Below, piece after piece: positions 1-6,619 of a DNA stretch of 14,938 nucleotides. The position numbers were made by a program, and so were the translations under genes. The DNA comes from Thermoplasmatota archaeon (lineage in GTDB: Archaea; Thermoplasmatota; Thermoplasmata; Thermoplasmatales; Thermoplasmataceae). Every line of letters starts with the position of its first letter. Position 1 is the first letter of the stretch. The notes under the pieces are model-generated. The model did no database searches. It saw nothing but the letters and a program-made list of their open reading frames with translations, and was not told where the DNA came from. The DNA lies in the NCBI GenBank assembly GCA_023379345.1, contig JAMCUV010000021.1, positions 1 to 14,938 on the forward strand. The letters run 5' to 3'.

Positions 1-755
1 TTGGGCTTGCGCTTCTCCCTGAAGGCTTTTACTCCCTCGTTGAAGTCGTGTCCTTCCGCCAGTCTGCCCTGCAGGCTTGCCTCTTCCTTCAGGAAGTCCT
101 CCAGATCATAATATATGGACCTTGTTATAAGCTGCTTGCCTACAGAATATGCTCCAAAAGGTCCTTCTGCCAGATTTTCTGCCACTTTCATTGCTTCAAC
201 CATGGGATCATCCACAACCATTACCAAGCCCATACTTTCTGCTTCAGCTGCAGAGAATTCGCCACCCTGGAGCAGATATGGAAGTGCCCGTGCTCCAGCC
301 AGTCTTGAAAGAATCAGCGTGAGCCCTGTATCAGGGGCCAGCCCTATGCCCTGAAACGCCATGACGAACCTGCTTTCACGGGATGCGAAAGATCGATCAC
401 AGGCAAGGGCAAGGCTCATTCCAGCCCCGGCTACCACACCGTGTATAACTGATATGAACAACTTCTTGCTGTATCTCATCTCCTTCAGTATCAGGTGAAA
501 GGAATTCGACAGTTCATTCTCTATATCCACACCGGCACCCTTTCCTGAAGAGGATGATACATCAGCACCTGCAGAAAATGCCCTGCCTTCCCCTGTTAAT
601 ATTGCCACACGTTTTCCTTCATCGGCATTAAAATCCCTGAAAGCCTTCAGGAGGTCTCTTCGAACATCATCCCCAAGTGAGTTTAATTTTTCAGCCCTGT
701 TTATTGCAATTACGGAAATGTATCCTTTATCGTGAACCAGCAAAGTTTCATACAT
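1..755 (-). CDS. Enoyl-CoA hydratase/isomerase family protein, PaaG-like (3' end cut by window)
   Basis: Read from the minus strand: 251 complete codons from an ATG at 755 to the window edge, with the crotonase fold's usual order. The oxyanion-hole segment FSAGAD is at residues 60-65, GVVAGAGMSLALACD at 106-120 and the second helix motif GLAPDTG at 138-144. The two glutamates that catalyse hydration in classical enoyl-CoA hydratase are absent (AGAGMS replaces GGGCE). An aspartate is present at D142, where PaaG-type ring-oxepin isomerases have theirs. It is therefore more likely an acyl-CoA isomerase or other crotonase than a plain hydratase; the substrate is unknown. The family normally ends a few residues after the KRKP seen at the edge, so little is missing. 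A TATA-like box 35 bases upstream and no Shine-Dalgarno support the chosen start. Family assignment is firm, exact activity is not. Confidence 0.85.
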   Translation of the reverse strand, partial: MYETLLVHDKGYISVIAINRAEKLNSLGDDVRRDLLKAFRDFNADEGKRVAILTGEGRAFSAGADVSSSSGKGAGVDIENELSNSFHLILKEMRYSKKLFISVIHGVVAGAGMSLALACDRSFASRESRFVMAFQGIGLAPDTGLTLILSRLAGARALPYLLQGGEFSAAEAESMGLVMVVDDPMVEAMKVAENLAEGPFGAYSVGKQLITRSIYYDLEDFLKEEASLQGRLAEGHDFNEGVKAFREKRKP

Positions 756-785
756 ACGAAAGCCCCATGCAAATATCCACTGAAC

Positions 786-794
786 ATTATTTAA
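786..794 (-). promoter_or_regulatory. TATA-like box of the crotonase gene
   Basis: Minus strand reads TTAAATAAT, centred about 35 bases before the ATG at 755. Such spacing gives a very short or absent leader, as for most genes in this window. It lies just outside the TnpB remnant, so the promoter probably was not donated by that element. Confidence 0.5.
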
Positions 795-810
795 CACATG
801 CGATCGAGAA

Positions 811-1032
811 GGCCCCTTTCATAAGATTTCAGACCGCATATATCAATGTAACTCATGCGGACTCACCATTGACAGGGATGTCAATGCTGCAATAAACATA
901 GAGAGGAAAGGCATGGTGAAAATGAAAAAACCCATAAATGTAGGGAGGAGCACTCCCGAAGTTACGCCCTTGTAGATTGGAGCTCTGCCTATGGCAACTC
1001 CGGTCGTTGAGACGGGAAGCAACCTGCGTTAG
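811..1032 (+). pseudogene. tnpB: C-terminal remnant of a TnpB (IS200/IS605 family) with in-frame amber codon
   Basis: The frame starting at positions congruent to 1 mod 3 reads KISDRIYQCNSCGLTIDRD, then VNAAINIERKG (about 823-909). This is the second zinc knuckle and the RuvC-III DRDxNAAxNI motif of TnpB. It continues as GRSTPEVTPL, stops at TAG (973-975), then resumes in the same frame as IGALPMATPVVETGSNLR up to TAG at 1030. The after-stop peptide is the usual tail of archaeal TnpB proteins (ETGS near the end), so the first TAG looks like a nonsense mutation, perhaps from GAG. The first zinc knuckle and the rest of the nuclease are missing; the 5' limit near 811 is approximate. No TnpA or left end is visible. 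This is a dead fragment, not an active element. Confidence 0.8.
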
Positions 1033-1110
1033 CTGGGGGAGGATGTCACTACACAATCTCATTGCCAATACAGCCCTGTAACAGTGCTTTTCGCGTTGCC
1101 CTCAGCTTTT
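1033..1110. other. Possible residual IS605 right end / omegaRNA region
   Basis: In IS200/IS605 elements the right end and the guide (omega) RNA overlap and follow the tnpB 3' end. This stretch directly follows the remnant tail and holds a short inverted repeat CTGTaACAG (about 1076-1084). I cannot define the element boundary or a guide from the sequence alone. No gene is seen here. Confidence 0.25.
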
Positions 1111-1881
1111 TTAAATTCCATGTGTCAGGTTGTCTATACGTCCTCCGTCCGCCACTATAACTTGCCCATTTATATATCTGGAATCATCTGAAGCCAGGAA
1201 GGCCACAACATCAGCAATTTCCTCGGGTTTCCCAACAGTGTTAAGCGTAGTCCTGCTCCTGAAATAGTGTTCAAGATCTGAGATCTCGCTGCTACTCTTG
1301 TTCCCAATGGTCATGTCTGTTTCAACCCACCCGGGAGCAACGGCATTAATCCTGATGTGGTGATCCCTGAGATCGAATGCCAACCGCTTGGTCAGCATTA
1401 TAACAGCTGCCTTCGTGATGGAATACAGTGTTGTGTTTGGGGCAGCTGTTCCAATTCCGGCATTGGACGCTATGTTCACTACCACCCCATTTCCCTTCAG
1501 ATCATCAAGAAATGCCAGGACTGTGTTTATGCCACCCTTAACGTTCACGGCGAACATCCTGTCCATGGCCTCCTCCCTGTAGGACACAAAGTCCATGAGT
1601 TCCCAGTAGCCAGCGTTATTGACAATTATGTCTACTTTTCCCATCTTTGAATGGATTTCTTCAGACATCCTGTTGACCTGGATTCTATTGGCCACATCTG
1701 CCTGGAAAGCCATAGAATCTGGAATCAACCGTGTGAGGCTCCTGGCTTCATCCTCACCTCTGTTGTAGTTGACGGCAACCTTTGCCCCCATTTTTCCGAG
1801 CTTTATGGCAATGGACCTTCCAATGCCCCTTGAAGCGCCCGTCACCAGTGCAATCTTTCCATTAAGGCCATTTTCATTCAT
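1111..1881 (-). CDS. Short-chain dehydrogenase/reductase (SDR), FabG/glucose-dehydrogenase-like
   Basis: A complete classical SDR of 256 residues. It has the dinucleotide-binding TGASRGIG at 14-21, NNAG at 88-91, the structural NVKG asparagine at 113, catalytic S139, Y153 and K157 (YSITK), PGWVETD at 183-189 and a C-terminal VADGG. The enzyme would reduce or oxidise a carbonyl/alcohol with NAD(P) in the cytoplasm. VNYNRGED after beta-2 lacks the acidic residue that enforces NAD, so NADP use is possible. FabG-like acyl reductases and sugar dehydrogenases share this sequence type, and the substrate cannot be told. The gene is transcribed alone; its ATG lies 26 bases from a TATA box. The neighbouring crotonase would fit an acyl-CoA pathway, but the TnpB scar separates them and they have separate promoters. 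Confidence 0.9.
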   Translation of the reverse strand: MNENGLNGKIALVTGASRGIGRSIAIKLGKMGAKVAVNYNRGEDEARSLTRLIPDSMAFQADVANRIQVNRMSEEIHSKMGKVDIIVNNAGYWELMDFVSYREEAMDRMFAVNVKGGINTVLAFLDDLKGNGVVVNIASNAGIGTAAPNTTLYSITKAAVIMLTKRLAFDLRDHHIRINAVAPGWVETDMTIGNKSSSEISDLEHYFRSRTTLNTVGKPEEIADVVAFLASDDSRYINGQVIVADGGRIDNLTHGI

Positions 1882-1902
1882 GATCTGCAGATATCCCCAT
1901 GA

Positions 1903-1912
1903 GATATATCCT
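1903..1912 (-). promoter_or_regulatory. TATA box of the SDR gene
   Basis: Minus strand reads AGGATATATC, centred about 26 bases before the ATG at 1881, which predicts a leaderless transcript. No Shine-Dalgarno precedes that ATG. Confidence 0.6.
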
Positions 1913-2065
1913 TTAGCAACCGCTGTCTGAAGACGAGATGTGCGCAGAGAAAGTTGCTCCTGATTATGTCAATACTTCGTGTTGAATGCCAAATATCATT
2001 CACACAATATTTAAATTGATGCTGAAAAGTCGAACAATCGGCGAAATTTCCCATAATTGATGAAA

Positions 2066-2077
2066 ATTTTTTTATAG
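2066..2077 (+). promoter_or_regulatory. TATA box of the 316-residue hypothetical gene
   Basis: ATTTTTTTATAGC-like box in an A/T-rich stretch, centred about 45 bases before the ATG at 2118. This predicts a leader of roughly 20 bases. A second A/T-rich box (AATATTTAAATT) near 2007-2018 could be an upstream alternative. The rest of the 236-base divergent spacer shows no gene. Confidence 0.45.
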
Positions 2078-2117
2078 CTTAACCTTAATCACATCCGGGA
2101 GACCAAGTGAATCTCTG

Positions 2118-3068
2118 ATGAATTCTCAGGAATCATTCCTTGCTGCTAACAACCTTGACATGGAGCTGGTGATAGAGAATGAGGGAAATTTTCCAATCGA
2201 GGCTTTCAGCCGTGATCATGATCTTTTCGTCCCGGCCCTGCTTTCTGCCGGGAACGGAAAAGTCTCTGTGATGTATTATTTCTCCGAAGCAGCTGTGAGG
2301 GGAAAGAGAGATGTCGAGATTTTTCTCAACAGATACGGCGCCAGGAATAATGGAGGCATACTGACTCTTTATGGTTCAAGTTCCAAATACCCGCAGTACA
2401 ATATCTTGCAGAGAATCCTTGACATACCTTCGGTTCTGAACTATGCATCATATGTTTGGAAGGGAAAGCATTATTTCCATTTCATATTCAGGCACGAATT
2501 TTTACGTCAGGTTTCCGACGTCATCCTCTCATCTGAGGCCCCTTCTGGAATCAATGTACACCGCCTTTCCAGGAATGACAGGATGATTGATGTCCTCAGA
2601 TGGATAGATGGCCACGTGGAATTGTACGAGGTGACTGTGGATACCGTCCCGCCGGCCGAAGAACTTTCTCCAGAGAGAAATCCCATTGGCCTGGAGTGGG
2701 TTCGGGAGATAAAGTACAGAACCACAGACAGTTCAATCAAGGCTGTTTATTTTTCGGGCTCGGAGAAGGTGAGGGATGGTGCACTGAAGATAGTGGACAA
2801 TATATACGAGATTGAAACCAGAAATGAGATGCTGGGATTCCTGTCCTCCAGCGATCACAACGTAATGATACCATCTTTCCGGCGGATTCACACCCTGTCT
2901 GGAGGGACTTTTACCATAACTCTCATACTGCCTAAGTCATTTGTTTCAGATTATATCAAAAAAATTTCCAGATCACGGAAGGACTTCTTGAACTGGAGCG
3001 TGAAAATTCGCAATGTGCGGCCCCTTGCCTCCATGATGAAGAAGAATGAAGATACCGGAGGGAAATGA
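2118..3068 (+). CDS. Hypothetical protein, possible internally duplicated alpha/beta domain
   Basis: A 316-residue soluble protein that I do not recognise. It has no signal peptide, membrane segment, zinc knuckle or obvious helix-turn-helix. Two segments resemble each other. VMYYFSEAAVRGKRDVEIF (51-69) parallels KAVYFSGSEKVRDGALKIV (208-226). YFHFIFRHEFLRQVSDVI (119-136) parallels TFTITLILPKSFVSDYI (264-280). In each half a strand-helix start is followed about 60-70 residues later by a strand plus a helix containing VSD. This suggests two copies of an ACT- or ferredoxin-like sensory fold, but it is only by-eye inference. The N-terminal 48 residues and a charged tail (MMKKNEDTGGK) lie outside. 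The ATG at 2118 is the first possible start in frame after a stop. It lies 122 bases upstream of an XRE regulator in the same direction. Confidence 0.7.
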   Translation: MNSQESFLAANNLDMELVIENEGNFPIEAFSRDHDLFVPALLSAGNGKVSVMYYFSEAAVRGKRDVEIFLNRYGARNNGGILTLYGSSSKYPQYNILQRILDIPSVLNYASYVWKGKHYFHFIFRHEFLRQVSDVILSSEAPSGINVHRLSRNDRMIDVLRWIDGHVELYEVTVDTVPPAEELSPERNPIGLEWVREIKYRTTDSSIKAVYFSGSEKVRDGALKIVDNIYEIETRNEMLGFLSSSDHNVMIPSFRRIHTLSGGTFTITLILPKSFVSDYIKKISRSRKDFLNWSVKIRNVRPLASMMKKNEDTGGK

Positions 3069-3160
3069 TTCACCCCAATCTGCAATGGTCTTCTTCGGAC
3101 CGGTAAATCAGGATAACCATGGCCAATAATTTTCGTCATTAAACGTAGCTTCATTCGACA

Positions 3161-3171
3161 AATTTTTAAAC
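3161..3171 (+). promoter_or_regulatory. TATA box of the XRE-type regulator
   Basis: AATTTTTAAAC is centred 25 bases before the GTG at 3191, so the transcript would begin at or next to the GTG. This supports the GTG as the start of a leaderless mRNA. Confidence 0.6.
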
Positions 3172-3190
3172 ATTACAAATCTTACTCAAT

Positions 3191-3865
3191 GTGGACATAC
3201 AGGAAAAGATAGCCGGTGAGATCACCATTGCGGAGAATCCCGGTGAAACCATCAGGAAATGGCGTGAAGAGTTTCAGGTGTCTCAGCTGGATCTGGCCAG
3301 GTATCTGGAGATATCGCCATCGGTCATCAGCGATTATGAATCAGGCAGGCGGAAATCGCCTGGTGTTACGTCCATAAGAAAGATAGTCAATGCGCTGGTG
3401 GAGATCGACCTGAAGAGGGGCGGACAGGTACTCAGGCGGTACAACAGCGGCATGCCTTCTGATGCCATCATTGACATAAGCGATTACAGCCATGACATAT
3501 CCCTTGAAAGGGTGATCCGCATGATCAGCGGAACAAACTATTCCTCCATAGGCCTGAACAGGTACATACGTGGTTATACCATTGTAGATGGAATAAAGGC
3601 AATCCTGTCATTCTCATACTCAGAATACAGCAAGCTATATGGTTGGTCAAGCCAGAGAATAATATTCTTCACAGAGGTGAAGCTTGGAAGAAGCCCCATG
3701 ATTGCAATCAGGGTGCATCCACTGAAACCTGCCGCCGTGGTGTATATCCAGCCTGACAGGATAGATGATCTGGCTGTTAAGCTTGCAGACGTGGAAAATA
3801 TCCCACTGATCGTCACGGAACTTGATGCGCCTGCCATATCAAAAATTATGTCGTCCCTGAAATGA
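3191..3865 (+). CDS. XRE/Cro-type transcriptional regulator with conserved archaeal C-terminal domain
   Basis: A 224-residue DNA-binding protein. Residues 20-75 form an HTH_3 domain: ETIRKWREEFQVSQLDLARY then the recognition helix ISPSVISDYESGRRKSPG (41-58). The C-terminal half (about 100-220) is a separate alpha/beta domain containing PMIAIRVHPLKPAAVVYIQP and a terminal IPLIVTEL. I recall this arrangement from uncharacterised euryarchaeal XRE regulators, with the ligand unknown. The start is GTG; an ATG two bases earlier is out of frame, and no in-frame ATG lies upstream. The TATA box 25 bases away fixes the start for leaderless translation. It follows the hypothetical gene by 122 bases with its own promoter. 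The target genes cannot be inferred; the divergent and palindromic spacers in this window are candidates only. Confidence 0.85.
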   Translation: MDIQEKIAGEITIAENPGETIRKWREEFQVSQLDLARYLEISPSVISDYESGRRKSPGVTSIRKIVNALVEIDLKRGGQVLRRYNSGMPSDAIIDISDYSHDISLERVIRMISGTNYSSIGLNRYIRGYTIVDGIKAILSFSYSEYSKLYGWSSQRIIFFTEVKLGRSPMIAIRVHPLKPAAVVYIQPDRIDDLAVKLADVENIPLIVTELDAPAISKIMSSLK

Positions 3866-3993
3866 ACGGTTTGCCATATCTTCTCTGCAAGGAACAGGGG
3901 ATATGCAGTCCTGATGATGGGATCAGGCAACGTCCTTGAACATCCAGCCATTCATTGCGGGGAAACCTCCTGGTTCGAAATGTCAAGCGCAAG

Positions 3994-4023
3994 TTTGGCT
4001 GGCAGTTGTCCTGTGAAGCCAAA
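3994..4023. repeat. Inverted repeat just upstream of the signal peptidase promoter
   Basis: TTTGGCT (3994-4000) and AGCCAAA (4017-4023) are perfect 7-base inverted arms around a 16-base spacer. The right arm ends five bases before the TATA box at 4028. It could be a regulator site, or a terminator hairpin for the gene upstream. The rest of 3866-4063 holds no supportable gene. Confidence 0.4.
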
Positions 4024-4027
4024 TCTC

Positions 4028-4039
4028 AAAAATTATAAC
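4028..4039 (+). promoter_or_regulatory. TATA box of the signal peptidase gene
   Basis: AAAAATTATAAC lies about 30 bases before the ATG at 4064. There is no Shine-Dalgarno before that ATG, consistent with a leaderless or near-leaderless mRNA. Confidence 0.6.
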
Positions 4040-4063
4040 TGATGGCTCATTTCGGATATTCTG

Positions 4064-4855
4064 ATGAAGAGAGGTGCACCTGGGATTCTGGCCGTGATCA
4101 TTATCGTTGCCATTCTTGTGGGGATCACGGCATATTCAGGCGAATTCCCGCCGGCGTCTGTTGTGGAATCCTACAGCATGGAACATTCCTCCAGCTGGGA
4201 ATGGGGCACCATAAATGTTGGTGATATTGTAATAGTAAAGTATGTCCCCAATCCTGTTGAGGATGTTGTAACGTATGTTTCCGGAAGAATCACAAATTTC
4301 TCAAGCTACGGTGAATATGGCGATGTCATACTCTACCACGATCCAAACGGGAACACCGTAATTCATCGGGCCATGTTCTACCTTACGTGGAATGGCGGCA
4401 GGCCCGTTGTGCAGGGATATACGAACCAGAGTTGGCTGAAGATATACGGAATGAATATTGTGATCTATGACTGTGGCTATTCCCACAGGAATCTCCTTGT
4501 AAACGTTTCTGGCTTCGTTAACGAAAGCGGATTCATCACTGTGGGTGATCACAACCTGGCAACTGCCCCATCTTTCTATTTCAATGAAAAGTATGACGCA
4601 TATCTTGCAGCGGACCAGAACGTGGGCATCACTCCAGCCCCTGTGAAGCCTGGCCAGGTTGTTGGAATTGCCAGGGGCCAGATACCGTGGTTCGGCCTCA
4701 TAAAGCTAAACCTCATGAGGCTTGAGGGAGACTGGCCTTACTATAACGAGGTCCCCGCTCACAGCTATGAGTACCTTGGCGCTTCACTCTTCCTGATTTT
4801 CCTTGCCATATTCTTCCCTTATCCATATCTGGGAAAGAGTCGCAAGAGAAAATGA
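4064..4855 (+). CDS. Archaeal type I signal peptidase (S26B family)
   Basis: A 263-residue membrane protease that would remove signal peptides from exported proteins at the outer face of the cell membrane. It has an N-terminal membrane anchor (7-24) and a catalytic serine S38 in ESYSMEH. H101 in TVIHRA is the histidine that replaces the bacterial lysine. The conserved aspartate D162 lies in TVGDHN. A second hydrophobic segment (about 238-255) is followed by a basic KSRKRK tail, giving two membrane passes with the catalytic part outside. The protein is longer than minimal archaeal signal peptidases because of an insert between S38 and H101 and another at 105-150. The motif SMEH departs from the usual SM-x-P. 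The next gene starts 27 bases later but has its own TATA box. Confidence 0.88.
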   Translation: MKRGAPGILAVIIIVAILVGITAYSGEFPPASVVESYSMEHSSSWEWGTINVGDIVIVKYVPNPVEDVVTYVSGRITNFSSYGEYGDVILYHDPNGNTVIHRAMFYLTWNGGRPVVQGYTNQSWLKIYGMNIVIYDCGYSHRNLLVNVSGFVNESGFITVGDHNLATAPSFYFNEKYDAYLAADQNVGITPAPVKPGQVVGIARGQIPWFGLIKLNLMRLEGDWPYYNEVPAHSYEYLGASLFLIFLAIFFPYPYLGKSRKRK

Positions 4856-4864
4856 ATTAATATC
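4854..4864 (+). promoter_or_regulatory. TATA box of the 134-residue membrane protein gene
   Basis: GAATTAATATC overlaps the stop codon of the signal peptidase gene and is centred 24 bases before the ATG at 4883. It suggests leaderless transcription separate from the upstream gene. Confidence 0.5.
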
Positions 4865-4882
4865 AGAAGCTATTGTCTGACA

Positions 4883-5287
4883 ATGAATCCTTTCACTCTG
4901 GCTGCGCTCATATTCTCCCTGATAGCCATAGCATTGTGGATAGTGACCTTCACCCAGGGCAGATCACGCCGAGGCATAAAGGCTGCTCCTGAGGATAAGC
5001 CTGTAGAAGCTGATGCACACCCTGCTGTGGTGGAAGATCATATGGAGCCTGCCACCCCGCTGGCAACCGAGAATAATGACCAGGAGGATTTCATGAAGGA
5101 CCTCACAAAATTCTCCCAGATGGTCAGGAAAAACCTTGAGATCATCAACACAAGGATAGGAATCAAATTCGACATCAAGCCCCTGTCGCAGAAGAGCCGG
5201 GATACGGGGCATGAAAAATACGTTGCGTCAATGGACGTATCCGGTGAAACCAAGAACGTTGAGAACCAGAAACCGCCTGATCATTAA
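4883..5287 (+). CDS. Hypothetical single-pass membrane protein
   Basis: A 134-residue protein, not recognised. Residues 5-24 (TLAALIFSLIAIALWIVTFT) form one membrane helix followed by a positive patch GRSRRG, which predicts the C-terminal part in the cytoplasm. An acidic, proline/alanine-rich linker (about 35-65) leads to a short amphipathic helix around DFMKDLTKFSQMVRKNLEI (69-87), then a polar tail without cysteines or catalytic-looking motifs. It could be a membrane-attached scaffold or partner of the preceding signal peptidase, but only position supports that. The gene ends 31 bases before the convergent ftsY stop, and a T8 tract lies between. Confidence 0.7.
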   Translation: MNPFTLAALIFSLIAIALWIVTFTQGRSRRGIKAAPEDKPVEADAHPAVVEDHMEPATPLATENNDQEDFMKDLTKFSQMVRKNLEIINTRIGIKFDIKPLSQKSRDTGHEKYVASMDVSGETKNVENQKPPDH

Positions 5288-5310
5288 GCCACAGAGAACA
5301 GAGACCTTAA

Positions 5311-5318
5311 TTTTTTTT
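5311..5318 (+). terminator. Oligo-T transcription terminator
   Basis: Eight consecutive T on the plus strand, 24 bases after the stop at 5287 and directly next to the convergent ftsY stop codon. Archaeal RNA polymerase stops at U-rich tracts without needing a hairpin. It would shield ftsY from antisense read-through. Confidence 0.6.
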
Positions 5319-6200
5319 CTATCTGGGGAGTACCCGATCCATGTACCATTCAGTGGAGAACTCCATGATGTCATCCATTCCCTGGCCTACCCCCAGGAAC
5401 AGCACAGGCTTCCGAAGCTGGTCTGCTATGGTTATAATGGCGCCCCCTCTTGCGTCAGTGTCGAGTTTTGTAAGGACAATGCAGTCGAATGAGGTCTCCT
5501 TCATGAAGGTTTCAGCCTGGTATACAGCGTCCTGGCCTATCATTGCATCCAGCACGAGAACAGTGAGATCAGGCTTTGCCACCCTCTTCATCTTCTTCAT
5601 CTCCTCCAGGAGATTCTTGTTGGTCTGCATCCTGCCTGCTGAATCTATTAAAACATAGTCAAGGTTCCTTGCCCTTGCATGATCAATTGCATCGAATGCC
5701 ACAGATGCGGGATCGCTTCCTGCTTCATGCTTTATGAGATTAACTCCGATATCCTGGCAAAGAAGACTCAGCTGCTCAATTGCGCCTGCCCTGAAAGTAT
5801 CTCCTGCGGCAACGACAACACGCTTGCCATTCCTCTTGAGATAGTTTGCTATCTTTGCCACAGTGGTGGTCTTCCCTGTGCCGTTTATCCCCAGAAACAG
5901 GATCACGAATGGTTTCTTTCCGGGATTGAGTATATCGATGCCAGTTGAATTCTCATCAAGTATCTTCTTAATGGATTTTCTCAGGGCATCCCTTAGGTCA
6001 GCCTGGCTCACCTTCTTTCCCGGCCTCTCAAGGAAATTATCCAGGTCAGCTATGATCCTTTCCGATGTCTCCAGGGACACATCAGATTCAAGAAGGGCAT
6101 CCCTTACAGAATTCTCGATATCCCCTTTCCTGAGAACCTCATCGCTTCCGGCCGATCCCTTGAAAAGGCCCGAGAGCTTCTTCCTGAAATTCTCAAACAT
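5319..6200 (-). CDS. ftsY: Signal recognition particle receptor FtsY
   Basis: A 293-residue SRP GTPase receptor that docks SRP-bound ribosomes at the membrane. The helical N domain (about 1-85) is followed by the G domain: P-loop GINGTGKTT at 104-112, DTFRAGA at 134-140, DSAGR at 186-190, TKLD at 244-247 and the closing LFLGVGQGMDD at 268-278. TKLDTDARGGA and the short N region fit FtsY rather than Ffh, as there is no methionine-rich M domain. It also lacks the long acidic A domain of bacterial FtsY and begins directly with an amphipathic basic helix (MFENFRKKLSGLFKG) that may bind lipid. Start: ATG five bases after the prefoldin alpha stop, with a weak AAGGGA before it. It is last in the pgk-pfdA-ftsY operon; linkage of pfdA and ftsY is common in archaea. 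Confidence 0.95.
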   Translation of the reverse strand: MFENFRKKLSGLFKGSAGSDEVLRKGDIENSVRDALLESDVSLETSERIIADLDNFLERPGKKVSQADLRDALRKSIKKILDENSTGIDILNPGKKPFVILFLGINGTGKTTTVAKIANYLKRNGKRVVVAAGDTFRAGAIEQLSLLCQDIGVNLIKHEAGSDPASVAFDAIDHARARNLDYVLIDSAGRMQTNKNLLEEMKKMKRVAKPDLTVLVLDAMIGQDAVYQAETFMKETSFDCIVLTKLDTDARGGAIITIADQLRKPVLFLGVGQGMDDIMEFSTEWYMDRVLPR

Positions 6201-6205
6201 GGTTT

Positions 6206-6619
6206 TTATCCCTTGTTTCTGCCCATCTGGTTCTGAACTGCAGCAACAAGTGAGTTGTACCTGTCTGAAATTTCGGTGCGTCTCTGCTGTATGTTCTGGA
6301 CCGAATCCTGTATTTCCTTGATGTTCCTGTCCAGCCTGCCAAGGGTCACGCTGGAATCCTCCTCAATATAGAGGTCAGAACCTATGGGGACGAATAGCTT
6401 CTCTTCATTATGAAGATCTGCCTTCATGTAGATGCCGGCCCCGATGCCGATTTTCACGTCCTTTGAATCCTTGAGATAATTCTCCTTGAGGACCACCAGG
6501 GCGCGGTTGTATTCATCCATGCCCCTCACAAGGACTGAAAGCTGGTTGTCGATGGAATCAATCAGGGATTTAAGGTAGTCAAGCTCTTCGGATATTCCCA
6601 CGTTGTTACTGTTTTCCAT
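6206..6619 (-). CDS. pfdA: Prefoldin subunit alpha
   Basis: A 137-residue subunit of the prefoldin hexamer, which holds unfolded chains and passes them to the thermosome. The N-terminal helix (about 8-48) and C-terminal helix (about 92-132) are coiled-coil arms. Between them is the double beta-hairpin typical of the alpha class: VKIGIGAGIYMKADL (about 55-69) and KLFVPIGSDLYIEED. The length and the two hairpins distinguish it from the beta subunit, which has one. The ATG lies inside the end of pgk, a 14-base overlap; GGAGTGA (complement of 6626-6632) eight to ten bases upstream is a plausible ribosome site, so translation is likely coupled. An internal GTG at 6601 has no better site. Five bases separate it from ftsY. 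Confidence 0.93.
   Translation of the reverse strand: MENSNNVGISEELDYLKSLIDSIDNQLSVLVRGMDEYNRALVVLKENYLKDSKDVKIGIGAGIYMKADLHNEEKLFVPIGSDLYIEEDSSVTLGRLDRNIKEIQDSVQNIQQRRTEISDRYNSLVAAVQNQMGRNKG

Noticed and set aside
853..1068. 71-residue minus-strand ORF
   Set aside because: It is antisense to the TnpB remnant, whose plus-strand frame carries recognisable family motifs.
3971..3985. GGTTCGAAAT, resembling a tRNA T-loop
   Set aside because: The flanking bases do not form a five-pair T-stem, and no acceptor or anticodon arm is found around it.
3914..4042. Short plus-strand ORF of 42 codons after the XRE gene
   Set aside because: It has no ribosome site or promoter, contains the TATA box of the signal peptidase gene, and its peptide matches nothing I recognise.
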